Assembly: GCA_913055645.1 (NCBI GenBank)
Contig: CAJXLC010000015.1
Location: 1-44,032 of the forward strand
Source of the DNA: an uncultured Pseudomonadota bacterium
Lineage (GTDB): Bacteria; Pseudomonadota; Zetaproteobacteria; Mariprofundales; Mariprofundaceae
DNA: 44,032 bases
Direction: 5' to 3'
Of this stretch, positions 1-8,103 are shown one piece after another (position 1 is the stretch's first letter; each line of letters begins with the position of its first letter). A program made the position numbers and the translations under genes. Below the pieces are notes generated by a model, which did no database searches, was not told where the DNA came from, and was given only the letters and a program-made list of their open reading frames with translations.

Positions 1-138
1 TGAGCCCTTTCCCCCTTTCTGGCTCATATTAGATCCAGTAGATTTACGTAGGAGAAACCAAGATATAACAGCAACTCCAATACCACTGAAAATCCATTCC
101 TTGTTATCGATTATGTACTCTATCACTTGCCTCTCCAT
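1..138 (-). CDS. Partial small membrane protein, C-terminus outside window
   Basis: An open frame runs from an ATG at 138 (minus strand) off the left edge of the window, giving 46 residues with no stop. It starts MERQVIEYIIDNKEWIF and continues with a short hydrophobic helix (IFSGIGVAVISWFLL, about residues 16-30), then a polar Ser/Gly/Lys/Gln-rich stretch. I do not recognise a named family. From memory, a short N-terminal 'NKEW-(I/L)FSGIGV' membrane anchor followed by a Gly/Gln-rich linker recurs in accessory, sometimes defence-associated, proteins; that is an impression, not a match I can verify. No clear Shine-Dalgarno sequence is visible before the ATG. It lies where recF or gyrB often follows dnaN, so the local gene order departs from the common dnaA-dnaN-recF-gyrB arrangement. 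Confidence 0.5.
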   Translation of the reverse strand, partial: MERQVIEYIIDNKEWIFSGIGVAVISWFLLRKSTGSNMSQKGGKGS

Positions 139-289
139 CTAAAGATTTAACAATCCCAATCGCAGGAATTATTATCCTCATATTCCTTATACATAGGTGG
201 AATAATAGTCCATAATATTGCATATTAAAGCCAAAATAGGGAAAGTGGGGTATATAACTGTTCGTTCATATCAGTTTTATAAAGCCAGC

Positions 290-1390
290 TTAAATCCGCA
301 TCGGCATCACAACATATTTCACACCACTTTCGTTGCTTGTGGTTAATAAAACTGGTGATAATTCATCACGAAAACGAATACTTACTTGTTCAGTATCAAT
401 AACGCCCAAGACATCACGCAAATAACGACCATTAAAACCAATCAGTGTTTCAGCACCTTGAATATCCGCTTCAACAAACTCTTCAGCTTGTTCTTGCTCG
501 GTATTATGGGCTGCAACTTGTAAACCTTCTGGTGTAAAGGTTAAACGCACATCATGGGTAACTTCATTGGCAACAATCATACTACGGCGCAATGCCTGAT
601 CGAGTTTCTTACAACCTGCATCAACCTGACGCGGATTCTGTTTTGGAATCACTTCTTCATAAGCAGGGAAGGTTGCATCAATGACTTTACTGCTCAGGGT
701 ATATGTACCACATTCTAGTCTTATTTGCCTTGTACCCAAACTTAAACGTACAGAACCTTCTTGCTCTTCACATATCTTACGAATCTCAACCACGGTCTTC
801 TTCGGAACAATACATTTCACAGCTTCTAAGGATGCATCCAAAGGTAATTCTACCAATGCCAGACGATGACTATCAGTGGTGACCAAACGAAAACCCAATG
901 TTTCATCGGTTTCAAATAATGTACCAGTCAGATATTTCCGTGTTTCATCATTGGACATCGCAAAGGCTGTACCCGCAATCATTTTAGCCAATGTTTGACT
1001 ATTCAATTCAAAGTTCATATCGGTATCATCATTTGGCATACCTGGATAATCTTCTGTTCCCATCACTGATAAGCGAAAACGCGAACGACCACTTTTAATC
1101 ACTAAGAATCCTTCTTCTGTTTTCAACTCAATATCTTGATCGGCATCCAGCTCTTTAATAATCTCAAATAGTTTTTGTGCAGAAACTGTGGTTTCACCAG
1201 CCTCCATCACTTGGGTTTCAATAGTTGCTGAAATTGCCATTTGTAAATCAGTGCCGATAACTTTAAGTGTTTGCGCTTCTGCACATAAAAATAAATTACA
1301 CAAAATAGGTTTGGTACTACGTTTTTCAACGATACCCTGACAATGTTGAACTTGCTGCAATAAAGATGCCCGTGAAACTGAAAGATGCAT
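290..1390 (-). CDS. dnaN: DNA polymerase III subunit beta (sliding clamp)
   Basis: A 366-residue protein of the usual length for the bacterial beta clamp. It forms the ring that tethers DNA polymerase III to DNA and also recruits Hda, mismatch repair and translesion polymerases through its hydrophobic cleft. The N-terminus (MHLSVSRASLLQQVQHCQGI), the internal phrase SVMGTEDYPGMP and the C-terminal YVVMPMRI ending are typical of the family, which folds into three repeated clamp domains of about 120 residues each. It lies downstream of dnaA on the same strand, separated by 319 bp that carry DnaA boxes. No recF follows. No convincing rho-independent terminator is visible in 139-289, which is AT-rich and otherwise featureless. 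Confidence 0.97.
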   Translation of the reverse strand: MHLSVSRASLLQQVQHCQGIVEKRSTKPILCNLFLCAEAQTLKVIGTDLQMAISATIETQVMEAGETTVSAQKLFEIIKELDADQDIELKTEEGFLVIKSGRSRFRLSVMGTEDYPGMPNDDTDMNFELNSQTLAKMIAGTAFAMSNDETRKYLTGTLFETDETLGFRLVTTDSHRLALVELPLDASLEAVKCIVPKKTVVEIRKICEEQEGSVRLSLGTRQIRLECGTYTLSSKVIDATFPAYEEVIPKQNPRQVDAGCKKLDQALRRSMIVANEVTHDVRLTFTPEGLQVAAHNTEQEQAEEFVEADIQGAETLIGFNGRYLRDVLGVIDTEQVSIRFRDELSPVLLTTSNESGVKYVVMPMRI

Positions 1391-1709
1391 GCTTTACTCC
1401 TTTATAAATACTTAATTACAAAAAATATAGTCATCGTAGTAATAACTGTGGATAACTGGATAACTCTAAATTCATTTTTTTTTCAAATAGTTAGGCTATT
1501 TTTCACCACTTAATCATTTCAGTAAACAGTGTGAATGAAATGTGTATAAACTTTGGTATGCGTACCTTTATTAACATACATCATACTTACTCCCAAATAA
1601 TCCACATCTTACCCATTCTGTTTACCAAAGAATATTCACAACCCTCTATAATCCCGTATCATAAGCAATACGGATGTAATTTCACCCTATAACCGTGGCT
1701 TATTACTTT
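1391..1709. other. Candidate replication origin (oriC) between dnaA and dnaN
   Basis: This 319-bp gene-free stretch is AT-rich, with a T-run near 1475-1490. It holds sequences close to the DnaA box TTATNCACA: TGTGGATAA at 1447-1455 and TGTGTATAA at 1541-1549 (both exact boxes when read on the minus strand), plus TAATCCACA at 1598-1606 on the plus strand, one mismatch from TTATCCACA. A tandem GGATAACT duplication (1450-1457, 1458-1465) overlaps the first box. An AT-rich intergenic region next to dnaA with clustered DnaA boxes is a common location for bacterial oriC. However, the strand switch of the flanking genes lies on the other side of dnaA (3033-3211), so the exact origin is an inference. 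The dnaN promoter probably lies here too. Confidence 0.6.
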
Positions 1710-3032
1710 TTAGCCATGTAAGGTGTTTAATAGGTGTGATATTTCATCGTCAAATGCACGATCCTCTTGGCGTTGTGCATCTATTTTTCTATGGGCATAC
1801 AATACCGTTGTATGATCCCTTCCACCAAAAGAAGAACCTATTTCGGGCAGTGATGATTGGGTTAATTCCTTACTCATATACATAGCAACCTGTCTTGGAA
1901 AGGCAATATTGCGACTGCGCTTGTTGGATTTCATTTCTTTTGGGGCAATACCATAATAGTCAGCTATTTTCTTTTGAATATCATCAATGGTGATACTACG
2001 AACTACAACATGAAGTTGTTCTCGTAGAACATTTTTTGCCATATCCATATCAATTGATTTCTTTGTTAGATGTGAAAAGGCAGTAAGGCGAGTTAATGCA
2101 CCTTCAAGCTCGCGCACATTGTTGGTGATGCGTGATGCCAATAAATAAGACACATCTTTGTCTAACGTGATACCTGCTAACTCAGCTTTACTTGCTAAAA
2201 TTGCCAAGCGTGTTTCTAAATTAGGTGGCTGAATATCTGCAACCAAGCCCCAGTTGAAACGTGATCGCAAGCGCTCCTCCAAATGACTCATATCATGTGG
2301 ATTACGATCAGATACAAGGATGATTTGTTTATGGATTTCATGAAGTGCGTTAAAGGTATGGAAGAATTCTTCTTGAGTACTGGTTTTACCCGCAATAAAT
2401 TGCACATCATCAATAATTAATACATCAACCTTGCGGTAATGTTCACGAAACTGATCCGTTGAGCGGCTACCAATAGCTTTGATAAGTTCATTGGTAAAAC
2501 GCTCGCCTGTTCTGTAAGCTATTTTAATATTGTCTTTTTGTGATAATTGGTTGGATATTGCATGAATAAGATGTGTCTTTCCAAGACCTACACCGCCATG
2601 TAAATAAAGAGGATTATAACTTTCACCAGGCTTTTCAGCCACAGCTTGGCAGGCTGCAAAGGCAAATTCATTACTGGAACCGACAATAAAATTCTTAAAT
2701 GTAAAACGTGGGTCAATATTACCATCAACTTTTGACGCAGGGCTTTTTTTATCAGTCGTTTGATCTACTTTTTTCACTTTTGGGGTGCTAACTTCATAAT
2801 GAATCTTGATATCTTGACCAAACACATCATGGACACAGGCTTCAAATATTGTGCCGCAATCTGCCTTTAAACCGTTGATAAAAAAGTTGCTTGCACAGGC
2901 TATAAAAATACCATCATCAACCTTTCTAGCTTCAAGAGGGTGAATCCAAGCATCAAACTTTTGGCTTGGAAGTTGGTTTTGTAGTTGATTAATGGCATCT
3001 TGCCACTGACTTGTCCATGTAGGGTTATTCAT
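1710..3032 (-). CDS. dnaA: Chromosomal replication initiator protein DnaA
   Basis: A 440-residue AAA+ initiator that binds DnaA boxes and melts oriC. Domain I (about 1-85) begins with WTSQWQDAINQLQ. A short linker follows, then the AAA+ domain with Walker A GGVGLGKTHL (about 146-155) and Walker B VLIIDDVQF (about 204-212). The C-terminal helix-turn-helix DNA-binding domain carries the DnaA signature GGRDHTTVLYAHRKI from residue 403. Length and domain order are normal. The gene diverges from rpmH, with 179 bp between them, and precedes dnaN on the same strand. An Hda-like regulator is encoded at 12286-12963, consistent with regulatory inactivation of DnaA by Hda and the clamp. Confidence 0.98.
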   Translation of the reverse strand: MNNPTWTSQWQDAINQLQNQLPSQKFDAWIHPLEARKVDDGIFIACASNFFINGLKADCGTIFEACVHDVFGQDIKIHYEVSTPKVKKVDQTTDKKSPASKVDGNIDPRFTFKNFIVGSSNEFAFAACQAVAEKPGESYNPLYLHGGVGLGKTHLIHAISNQLSQKDNIKIAYRTGERFTNELIKAIGSRSTDQFREHYRKVDVLIIDDVQFIAGKTSTQEEFFHTFNALHEIHKQIILVSDRNPHDMSHLEERLRSRFNWGLVADIQPPNLETRLAILASKAELAGITLDKDVSYLLASRITNNVRELEGALTRLTAFSHLTKKSIDMDMAKNVLREQLHVVVRSITIDDIQKKIADYYGIAPKEMKSNKRSRNIAFPRQVAMYMSKELTQSSLPEIGSSFGGRDHTTVLYAHRKIDAQRQEDRAFDDEISHLLNTLHG

Positions 3033-3151
3033 CGTCAGAATAATACATGTGAAAGCTACTATATCTATATTGAAGTTTTTATAGAGCTGACCCGCTTCTT
3101 ATATAAAGAATAGAAATAAGGTAGGGTAATAATCAAAATTAATGTTTTATA

Positions 3152-3180
3152 TTGACATCAACACCCTAAATTTTACTATT
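3152..3180 (+). promoter_or_regulatory. Probable sigma-70 promoter of the rpmH operon
   Basis: A perfect -35 hexamer TTGACA (3152-3157) is followed after 16 bp by TACTAT (3174-3179), which matches four of six bases of TATAAT. Transcription would begin about 25 bp before the Shine-Dalgarno sequence AGGAG (3201-3205) of rpmH. This is the only strong -35 in the dnaA-rpmH divergent gap, and it faces rpmH, a highly expressed gene. Assignment rests on consensus matching only. Confidence 0.65.
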
Positions 3181-3211
3181 CGCGCCCTTTTTATGATTGC
3201 AGGAGAACACT

Positions 3212-3346
3212 ATGAGCTTTACATATAAACCAAGTCGTATCAAACGCGCCCGCACCCACGGTTTTCGTGCCCGTATGGCAACTCGTTCAGGCCGTGCTTT
3301 GATTAACCGTCGTCGTGCCAAAGGCCGTAAGCGCCTTTCTGCCTGA
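3212..3346 (+). CDS. rpmH: 50S ribosomal protein L34
   Basis: A 44-residue, strongly basic protein starting [18 protein letters not shown] and ending GRKRLSA. It has the typical L34 core, [27 protein letters not shown] in two overlapping stretches. It is a small component of the large ribosomal subunit that binds 23S rRNA. An AGGAG Shine-Dalgarno sequence sits 6 bases before the ATG. The usual N-terminus in many proteobacteria is MKRTFQPS; here it is MSFTYKPS, with the same spacing to the arginine-rich core. It is the first gene of the rpmH-rnpA-yidD-yidC-mnmE string and is divergent from dnaA. Its TGA overlaps the likely rnpA start. Confidence 0.97.
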   Translation: MSFTYKPSRIKRARTHGFRARMATRSGRALINRRRAKGRKRLSA

Positions 3347-3693
3347 ATCAGAAATTTTCTTCTCATTACCGACTTCGTTCCAAGCAAGATTTTGCAGGCA
3401 TGAAGAAGGGACGGCGTTTTTCTTGTTGTGATTTTCGCTGTATTTATAGAAAAAACGACTTAGATTATGGACGTATTGGATTTGCGGTATCGAGAAAGTA
3501 CGGTAATGCCGTACAACGCCAGCAATTTAAGCGTCATTGGCGCGAGGTATTTCGTTGCCATATCGCCAAAGTTTCTGGGTTGGATATTTTGATTATTCCA
3601 ATGGCAAACTTTCGTAAAGAGTTTGATATTCAGGAGAATGCTTTAGCATTATTAACCAAACTTATGCAAAAGAACCTTTTACCACTATCATGA
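3343..3693 (+). CDS. rnpA: Ribonuclease P protein component, probable CTG start
   Basis: This protein subunit of RNase P binds the catalytic RNA (encoded at 16088-16460) and helps 5' maturation of tRNAs. The first ATG in frame (3400) would remove the conserved N-terminal segment. Reading upstream in the same frame gives [20 protein letters not shown], the expected 'RLR..F' start of RnpA, back to a stop at 3328. In that open stretch no ATG, GTG or TTG exists. The best candidate is CTG at 3343, overlapping the rpmH stop as CTGA, which gives 116 residues, the normal length. The RNR-type motif reads [18 protein letters not shown], with Gln where Asn is usual. Its stop overlaps yidD as ATGA. Identity is firm; the start codon is inferred. 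Confidence 0.9.
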   Translation: MNQKFSSHYRLRSKQDFAGMKKGRRFSCCDFRCIYRKNDLDYGRIGFAVSRKYGNAVQRQQFKRHWREVFRCHIAKVSGLDILIIPMANFRKEFDIQENALALLTKLMQKNLLPLS

Positions 3694-3923
3694 AATACAT
3701 ATTTCTTTTCCCTGTTTATGTTTATCGTTATTGCATCTCTCCATTTTTGGTAGGTCGCTGCATTTATACACCTACTTGTTCCTCTTATATGATTGAAGCT
3801 GTTGAAAAACATGGTGTATGTCGGGGTGGTTTTTTAGGGTTGAAACGCTTATGCCGTTGTCGCCCTATGGTAAAAGGATGTTATGATCCTGTGCCAGATG
3901 TTCTTAAAGTTTCTAACAAGTAA
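3690..3923 (+). CDS. yidD: Membrane protein insertion efficiency factor YidD
   Basis: A 77-residue protein with the family pattern: an N-terminal amphipathic or membrane-associated segment (FLFPVYVYRYCISPFL), the cysteine-containing CIYTPTCSSYMIEAVEKHG core, then GFLGLKRLCRCRPM and the GCYDPVP ending. YidD assists YidC-dependent insertion of inner-membrane proteins. Its start overlaps the rnpA stop by four bases (ATGA), indicating translational coupling, and yidC follows after 9 bp, the standard gene order. Confidence 0.96.
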   Translation: MKYIFLFPVYVYRYCISPFLVGRCIYTPTCSSYMIEAVEKHGVCRGGFLGLKRLCRCRPMVKGCYDPVPDVLKVSNK

Positions 3924-3932
3924 GGAGTTCCC

Positions 3933-5513
3933 ATGGAACAGCGTAATATGCTATTGGCTTTCGCATTATCGATTGCGATTTTACTCGGTTGGGGAGTTAT
4001 TTTCCCACAGTCTGAGTCAAAGGTAGTTGAACCCAAAGTAAAATCTGAAAGTTCTCAGAAGATAGTCGAAGCTAACAAACAGGCTCCTGAATTAAAACCT
4101 GTCGATATTGCTGTTAAATCCATTGAGCCAATATCCAGTGTTGAAGCGAAAGACTTAAAAGTTTTTTACATGGGTAATGATATGCTTCGTGTGGGCATGG
4201 ATGATAGAGGTTGGATCATAAAGGGTGAGTTATTAGCTTACAATGAGACAACTGAACCTGACAGCAAACATGCAATTGTCTTACATACAGGTGAAGGTCA
4301 CAATGTTTATGTAAATGGTGGTATACAGGGTTACAAACGTGCAACACCGTTTAAGCAAGTTTCCTCATCTTCTACAGTGAACACTCAAACTAAAGTTTTT
4401 CAAGCTACTTTGGACAACGGTAAAACTTGGCAGCGTTCTTTAAGCCTTACAAAAGGCACGTATATTATCCATGTTGAGGATAGAATATTCAATGGTGGTG
4501 GTATGAAAATGTTCCGTCAGGTGGTGGAGCGAAACCCTGATAAAAAGAAGAACACCTTTTATGAACACATGGGAGCAACAGGCTTGCTTAATGGTGAGTT
4601 AAAAGAACCAAGTTATGATGATTTGGATGAAAAACCTGTTAAATTGGCTTCGACTGGTGGTTGGACAGGGATTATGGATAGGTATTTTATTACCGCACTG
4701 ATTAGCCAAAAGGATCATGATTATCGTTATTATTATAAGGGTGATGGTCGCTCTTATCAGGCGGGTGTATTGGATGATGGCGTTTTAGATAAAGATGATG
4801 CTGTGTTCGCATCGGATATTTATATGGGCCCTAAATCTATTCCATTAATGAAAACTCTGGGTGTTGGTTTGGAACGTTCGGTTGATTTTGGTTTGTTTGC
4901 CTTTATCGCCAAACCTATGCATAAGTTCATGATGTGGATGTTTCAATATATTCAGAATTTTGGCTGGTGCATTATTTTGCTTGTGGTTGTGATTAAAATA
5001 TTGTTCTTTTACCCAACCCATAAAGCTTATTCATCCATGGCTAGGATGCGAAAAATTCAACCTGAAATGGCTAGATTAAAAGACTTGTATGGCGACGACC
5101 GTCAGAAGATGGGACAGGAAACGATGAAGCTTTATAAAAAGCATCAAGTGAACCCTTTGGGTGGCTGTTTACCTATTTTGATTCAGATGCCTGTATTTTT
5201 TGCTTTATATAAAGTTCTTTTGATGTCGATTGAAATGCGTCAGGCACCATTTATTGGCTGGTTACAAGATTTATCTGTTCAGGATCCATATTTCATTTTA
5301 CCAGTTCTAATGGGTATATCGATGTTTATTCAACAGAAATTAAACCCAAAACCTGCTGATCCTACACAAGCTAAAGTCATGCAGTTTTTACCGCCTGTGT
5401 TCACCATTATGTTCTTATTCTTCCCATCTGGTTTGGTTTTATACTGGGTTGTGAATAATACACTGGCGATTGCACAGCAGTGGTATGTAACAAAAAAACT
5501 TAACGCCATCTAG
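3933..5513 (+). CDS. yidC: Membrane protein insertase YidC
   Basis: A 526-residue Gram-negative type YidC. An N-terminal membrane helix (MLLAFALSIAILLGWGVIF) is followed by a large periplasmic domain (about 60-330). The conserved insertase core of five helices comes after it, with the phrases QMPVFFALYKVL and FLFFPSGLVLYWVVNN near the C-terminus. It inserts membrane proteins alone or with SecYEG. A good Shine-Dalgarno sequence (AAGGAG) precedes the ATG. The large periplasmic domain is a Gram-negative hallmark. The gene lies between yidD and mnmE in the standard order. Confidence 0.97.
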   Translation: MEQRNMLLAFALSIAILLGWGVIFPQSESKVVEPKVKSESSQKIVEANKQAPELKPVDIAVKSIEPISSVEAKDLKVFYMGNDMLRVGMDDRGWIIKGELLAYNETTEPDSKHAIVLHTGEGHNVYVNGGIQGYKRATPFKQVSSSSTVNTQTKVFQATLDNGKTWQRSLSLTKGTYIIHVEDRIFNGGGMKMFRQVVERNPDKKKNTFYEHMGATGLLNGELKEPSYDDLDEKPVKLASTGGWTGIMDRYFITALISQKDHDYRYYYKGDGRSYQAGVLDDGVLDKDDAVFASDIYMGPKSIPLMKTLGVGLERSVDFGLFAFIAKPMHKFMMWMFQYIQNFGWCIILLVVVIKILFFYPTHKAYSSMARMRKIQPEMARLKDLYGDDRQKMGQETMKLYKKHQVNPLGGCLPILIQMPVFFALYKVLLMSIEMRQAPFIGWLQDLSVQDPYFILPVLMGISMFIQQKLNPKPADPTQAKVMQFLPPVFTIMFLFFPSGLVLYWVVNNTLAIAQQWYVTKKLNAI

Positions 5514-5521
5514 TATATTTT

Positions 5522-6847
5522 ATGAATGTTACCACCACGACTATTGCTGCAATCGCAACACCTGTGGGACGTGGTGGTATAGGTATTATACGTTTATCGG
5601 GAAGTCAGGCTTTGGCTGTTGTCAAAAAACTATCCCACAAGAAAACATTCAAACATCGCTACCCTCAACTTTGTACATGGAAGGATGTGAATGATGAGGT
5701 TATTGATTCGGGTTTGGTGTTGTATTTTCCAGCCCCTGCTTCTTACACGGGTGAAGATGTTGTAGAGCTACAAGGGCATGGTAGCCCTGTCTTGTTGCGC
5801 GCCTTATTACGCCGCTGTATTGATTTGGGTTGTGTGCCTGCAGAGCCAGGTGATTTTACCCGTAGGGCTGTTGAAAATGGTTGTATGGATCTATCTCAAG
5901 CAGAAGCAGTAGTGGCATGTATTGATGCCGCAACAGAGCGGGCTGGTAAACAAGCACAGAAGCATTTAGCGGGCATGTTTGGTCAAAAGATAGAGTCTTT
6001 AATGCATACTTTAACGGGTGTTGTTGCACATGTTGAGGCGTGTTTGGATTTTCCTGAAGAAGAGATTCCTGAATTATTTTTAAGTCAGTTATGTGATCAG
6101 TTAAAACGGGATTTATGCGTGCCTATGCAGGCACTGTTAGCCTCTGCATCCTTTGGTGAGCGACTGTTTTCGGGCGCGTCGATTGCGATTGTTGGTGCCC
6201 CGAATGTTGGGAAATCAAGCTTGTTAAACCTATTGTCTGGACGTGAGCGTGCCATTGTTAGTGATATTGCTGGGACGACACGTGATGTGTTAGAAGTGGA
6301 CTTTGAAATTCATGGTATTCCTGTTCGCTTGGTTGATACAGCAGGTATGCGAGAAAGCATGGATGTGATTGAGCAGGAGGGTGTTCGTAGAGCCAAAGAG
6401 GCTGCTGATGTGGCAGACGTGGTTGTTTTCTTAGCTGATGCCGAACGAGAGGATACATGGCACTTTGATGAGCCTTTTGACATTGCGGTGTTTAACAAGA
6501 TTGATTTGATTGAACCATCAAAGCACAAGTGTATGAATGGCATTTCTTTGTCGGCCCATACAGGTGAAGGTTTGGATAAGCTTTTAAACGCTCTCGCAGA
6601 TATGTTGGGGGAAAAGCTTGTGGATGGCGAAGATGTTTTTGTGACCAATGAGCGCCATCGCATTGCAATCCAAGATGCCGAGCATTATGTGCAAGCGGCA
6701 ATGCCTATGTTGCTGCATGAAGAACAGCTGGATTTGGCAGCCTTGGAGTTAAGGCGTGCTTGGTCGGCTTTGGGTGTGATTGTTGGTGTGGGTGATGTGG
6801 AATATATTTTAGATAGGGTTTTTTCAGAATTCTGTGTTGGAAAATAG
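5522..6847 (+). CDS. mnmE: tRNA uridine-5-carboxymethylaminomethyl(34) GTPase MnmE
   Basis: A 441-residue tRNA-modification GTPase that works with MnmG (8104-9990) to modify wobble uridine 34. The N-terminal tetrahydrofolate-binding domain begins TTIAAIATPVGRGGIGIIRLSG. A helical domain contains the inserted G domain, with G1 GAPNVGKSS (about 224-232), the G3 phrase DTAGMRES and G4 NKID. The protein ends FCVGK, the C-x-G-K terminus of the family with Val where Ile is most common. The start codon lies 8 bp after yidC with no clear Shine-Dalgarno sequence, so coupling to yidC translation is plausible. Confidence 0.97.
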   Translation: MNVTTTTIAAIATPVGRGGIGIIRLSGSQALAVVKKLSHKKTFKHRYPQLCTWKDVNDEVIDSGLVLYFPAPASYTGEDVVELQGHGSPVLLRALLRRCIDLGCVPAEPGDFTRRAVENGCMDLSQAEAVVACIDAATERAGKQAQKHLAGMFGQKIESLMHTLTGVVAHVEACLDFPEEEIPELFLSQLCDQLKRDLCVPMQALLASASFGERLFSGASIAIVGAPNVGKSSLLNLLSGRERAIVSDIAGTTRDVLEVDFEIHGIPVRLVDTAGMRESMDVIEQEGVRRAKEAADVADVVVFLADAEREDTWHFDEPFDIAVFNKIDLIEPSKHKCMNGISLSAHTGEGLDKLLNALADMLGEKLVDGEDVFVTNERHRIAIQDAEHYVQAAMPMLLHEEQLDLAALELRRAWSALGVIVGVGDVEYILDRVFSEFCVGK

Positions 6848-6854
6848 TGTTATC

Positions 6855-6877
6855 TACCACTTTTATGGTGTTTTTTC
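6855..6877 (+). terminator. Possible weak terminator after mnmE
   Basis: ACCA (6856-6859) pairs with TGGT (6866-6869) across a six-base loop, extendable by one T-G pair, and is followed by a run of six T residues. The position just after the mnmE stop is right, but the four- to five-pair stem is weak. Confidence 0.3.
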
Positions 6878-6965
6878 TTGAATCGAGGGACATCTAAGTC
6901 CATAATGCACCTTCTCATTTTTAGCTGGATTTTTAAGCTATCATGTTAAATGCGGTGGTGAGACT

Positions 6966-7002
6966 TTTTCAGCCAGTGGTTCGAATGAAAACTTGCTGAA
7001 AA
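6966..7002. repeat. Inverted repeat upstream of phosphoribulokinase gene
   Basis: TTTTCAGC (6966-6973) and GCTGAAAA (6995-7002) form a perfect 8-bp inverted repeat with a 21-bp spacer, about 77 bp before the prk start codon. It could be an operator for a dimeric regulator or a leader hairpin. Calvin-cycle genes are often controlled by the LysR-type regulator CbbR, but this site does not obviously show the T-N11-A pattern, so no regulator is assigned. Confidence 0.4.
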
Positions 7003-7078
7003 GGTTTTATCTTACGCTTAATGCATAAGAAACTTATAAAAATGATTGAGATTTTAAGCAAGTAGGAGAGGGGTATAT

Positions 7079-7936
7079 ATGTCTGTTAAGCATCCTGTAA
7101 TTTCTGTAACTGGTTCTTCTGGTGCAGGTACAAGTACAGCCAAGGTCGCATTGGAACACATTTTTCGTCGCGAAAATATTACAGCAGCGGTTGTAGAAGG
7201 TGATTGTTTCCATAAATATGGCCGTATTGAATTTAAAGAAAAGGCGAAAGAGTTTGAAGCTGCTGGCAAGCGTTTAAGCCATTTTTCTGACGAAGCAAAT
7301 CTGTTTGGTAAAATTGCAGAGCTTTTTAAAGGTTATGGCGAAGAGGGCAAGGGTAAGGCTCGCACGTATGTTCATGATGATGAAGAAGCTAAAATACATG
7401 GCGTTGATTCAGGTAAGTTTACTGACTGGCGTGACGTTGGTGAAGGCTCAGATGTATTGTTTTATGAAGGTTTGCATGGTGGTGTAGAAGAAGTTCGTCC
7501 ATACACTGATTTGATGATGGGTATTGTGCCTGTGGTAAACTTGGAATGGATTCAAAAAATCCATCGTGATACTGCGATGCGTGGTTATTCTGCCGAAGCT
7601 GTTGTCGATAATATTTTATCACGTATGCATGATTATATTCATTTTATTACACCACAATTCACACATACTGATATTAACTTTCAGCGTGTGCCTTTGGTGG
7701 ATACGTCCAATCCATTTGTTGCGCGTGATGTGCCCACGCCTGATGAAAGTATGATGGTGGTTCGTATTCGCAATCCTCAAAAGTGGGGTATTGATTTCCC
7801 ATGGTTGCTTTCTATGTTGAACGGTTCATTTATGTCGCGTCGTAATACGATTGTGTTGCCATCTTCTAAAATGTTATTGGCAATGGAATTGATTTTAGCG
7901 CCAATCATTCATGACATGATGGAAAAGCGTAAATAA
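7079..7936 (+). CDS. prk: Phosphoribulokinase (proteobacterial class)
   Basis: A 285-residue enzyme that phosphorylates ribulose 5-phosphate to ribulose 1,5-bisphosphate, the CO2 acceptor of RuBisCO in the Calvin-Benson cycle. The P-loop GSSGAGTS is at residues 12-19 (preceded by HPVISVT). VEGDCFHKYGR follows, and the substrate- and effector-binding phrases FYEGLHGG and VPVVNLEWIQKIHRD identify the shorter bacterial octameric class rather than the plant/cyanobacterial class. A strong TAGGAGAGG Shine-Dalgarno sequence precedes the ATG. The gene stands alone with its own terminator; no RuBisCO or other cbb gene lies in the window. Some non-autotrophs carry related PrkB proteins of unclear role, so autotrophy is inferred, not shown. 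Confidence 0.92.
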   Translation: MSVKHPVISVTGSSGAGTSTAKVALEHIFRRENITAAVVEGDCFHKYGRIEFKEKAKEFEAAGKRLSHFSDEANLFGKIAELFKGYGEEGKGKARTYVHDDEEAKIHGVDSGKFTDWRDVGEGSDVLFYEGLHGGVEEVRPYTDLMMGIVPVVNLEWIQKIHRDTAMRGYSAEAVVDNILSRMHDYIHFITPQFTHTDINFQRVPLVDTSNPFVARDVPTPDESMMVVRIRNPQKWGIDFPWLLSMLNGSFMSRRNTIVLPSSKMLLAMELILAPIIHDMMEKRK

Positions 7937-7955
7937 AAGCATATTGATTGAACTT

Positions 7956-7983
7956 AAAAGGGAGGCTTCGGCCTCCTTTTTTT
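7956..7983 (+). terminator. Rho-independent terminator after prk
   Basis: GGAGGC (7961-7966), the stable TTCG tetraloop and GCCTCC (7971-7976) form a perfect GC-rich hairpin, flanked by AAAAG on the left and seven T residues on the right. It begins about 20 bp after the prk stop. It isolates prk from the downstream mnmG operon. Confidence 0.93.
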
Positions 7984-8103
7984 GTGCTTAAAATCAATAT
8001 ATAGTATGTTTAGTTATAAATATTCTTTTATATTGTAGCTCTGCTTTAGACGTGTGGATTTCATGTTTGTATAAATTATGCTTGCAGGATGAAGAGTAAT
8101 GAA

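Noticed and set aside
1-26. TGAGCC...GGCTCA inverted repeat at the left edge as a terminator or transposon end
   Set aside because: It is short, lacks a T-run and falls within the coding frame of the partial membrane protein.
3166-3387. 73-codon Arg-rich frame on the minus strand
   Set aside because: It is antisense to rpmH and its promoter; the arginine content mirrors the rpmH codons.
6976-6990. GTTCGAAT resembling a tRNA T-loop
   Set aside because: No acceptor, D or anticodon stems can be formed around it and no CCA-type 3' end is present.
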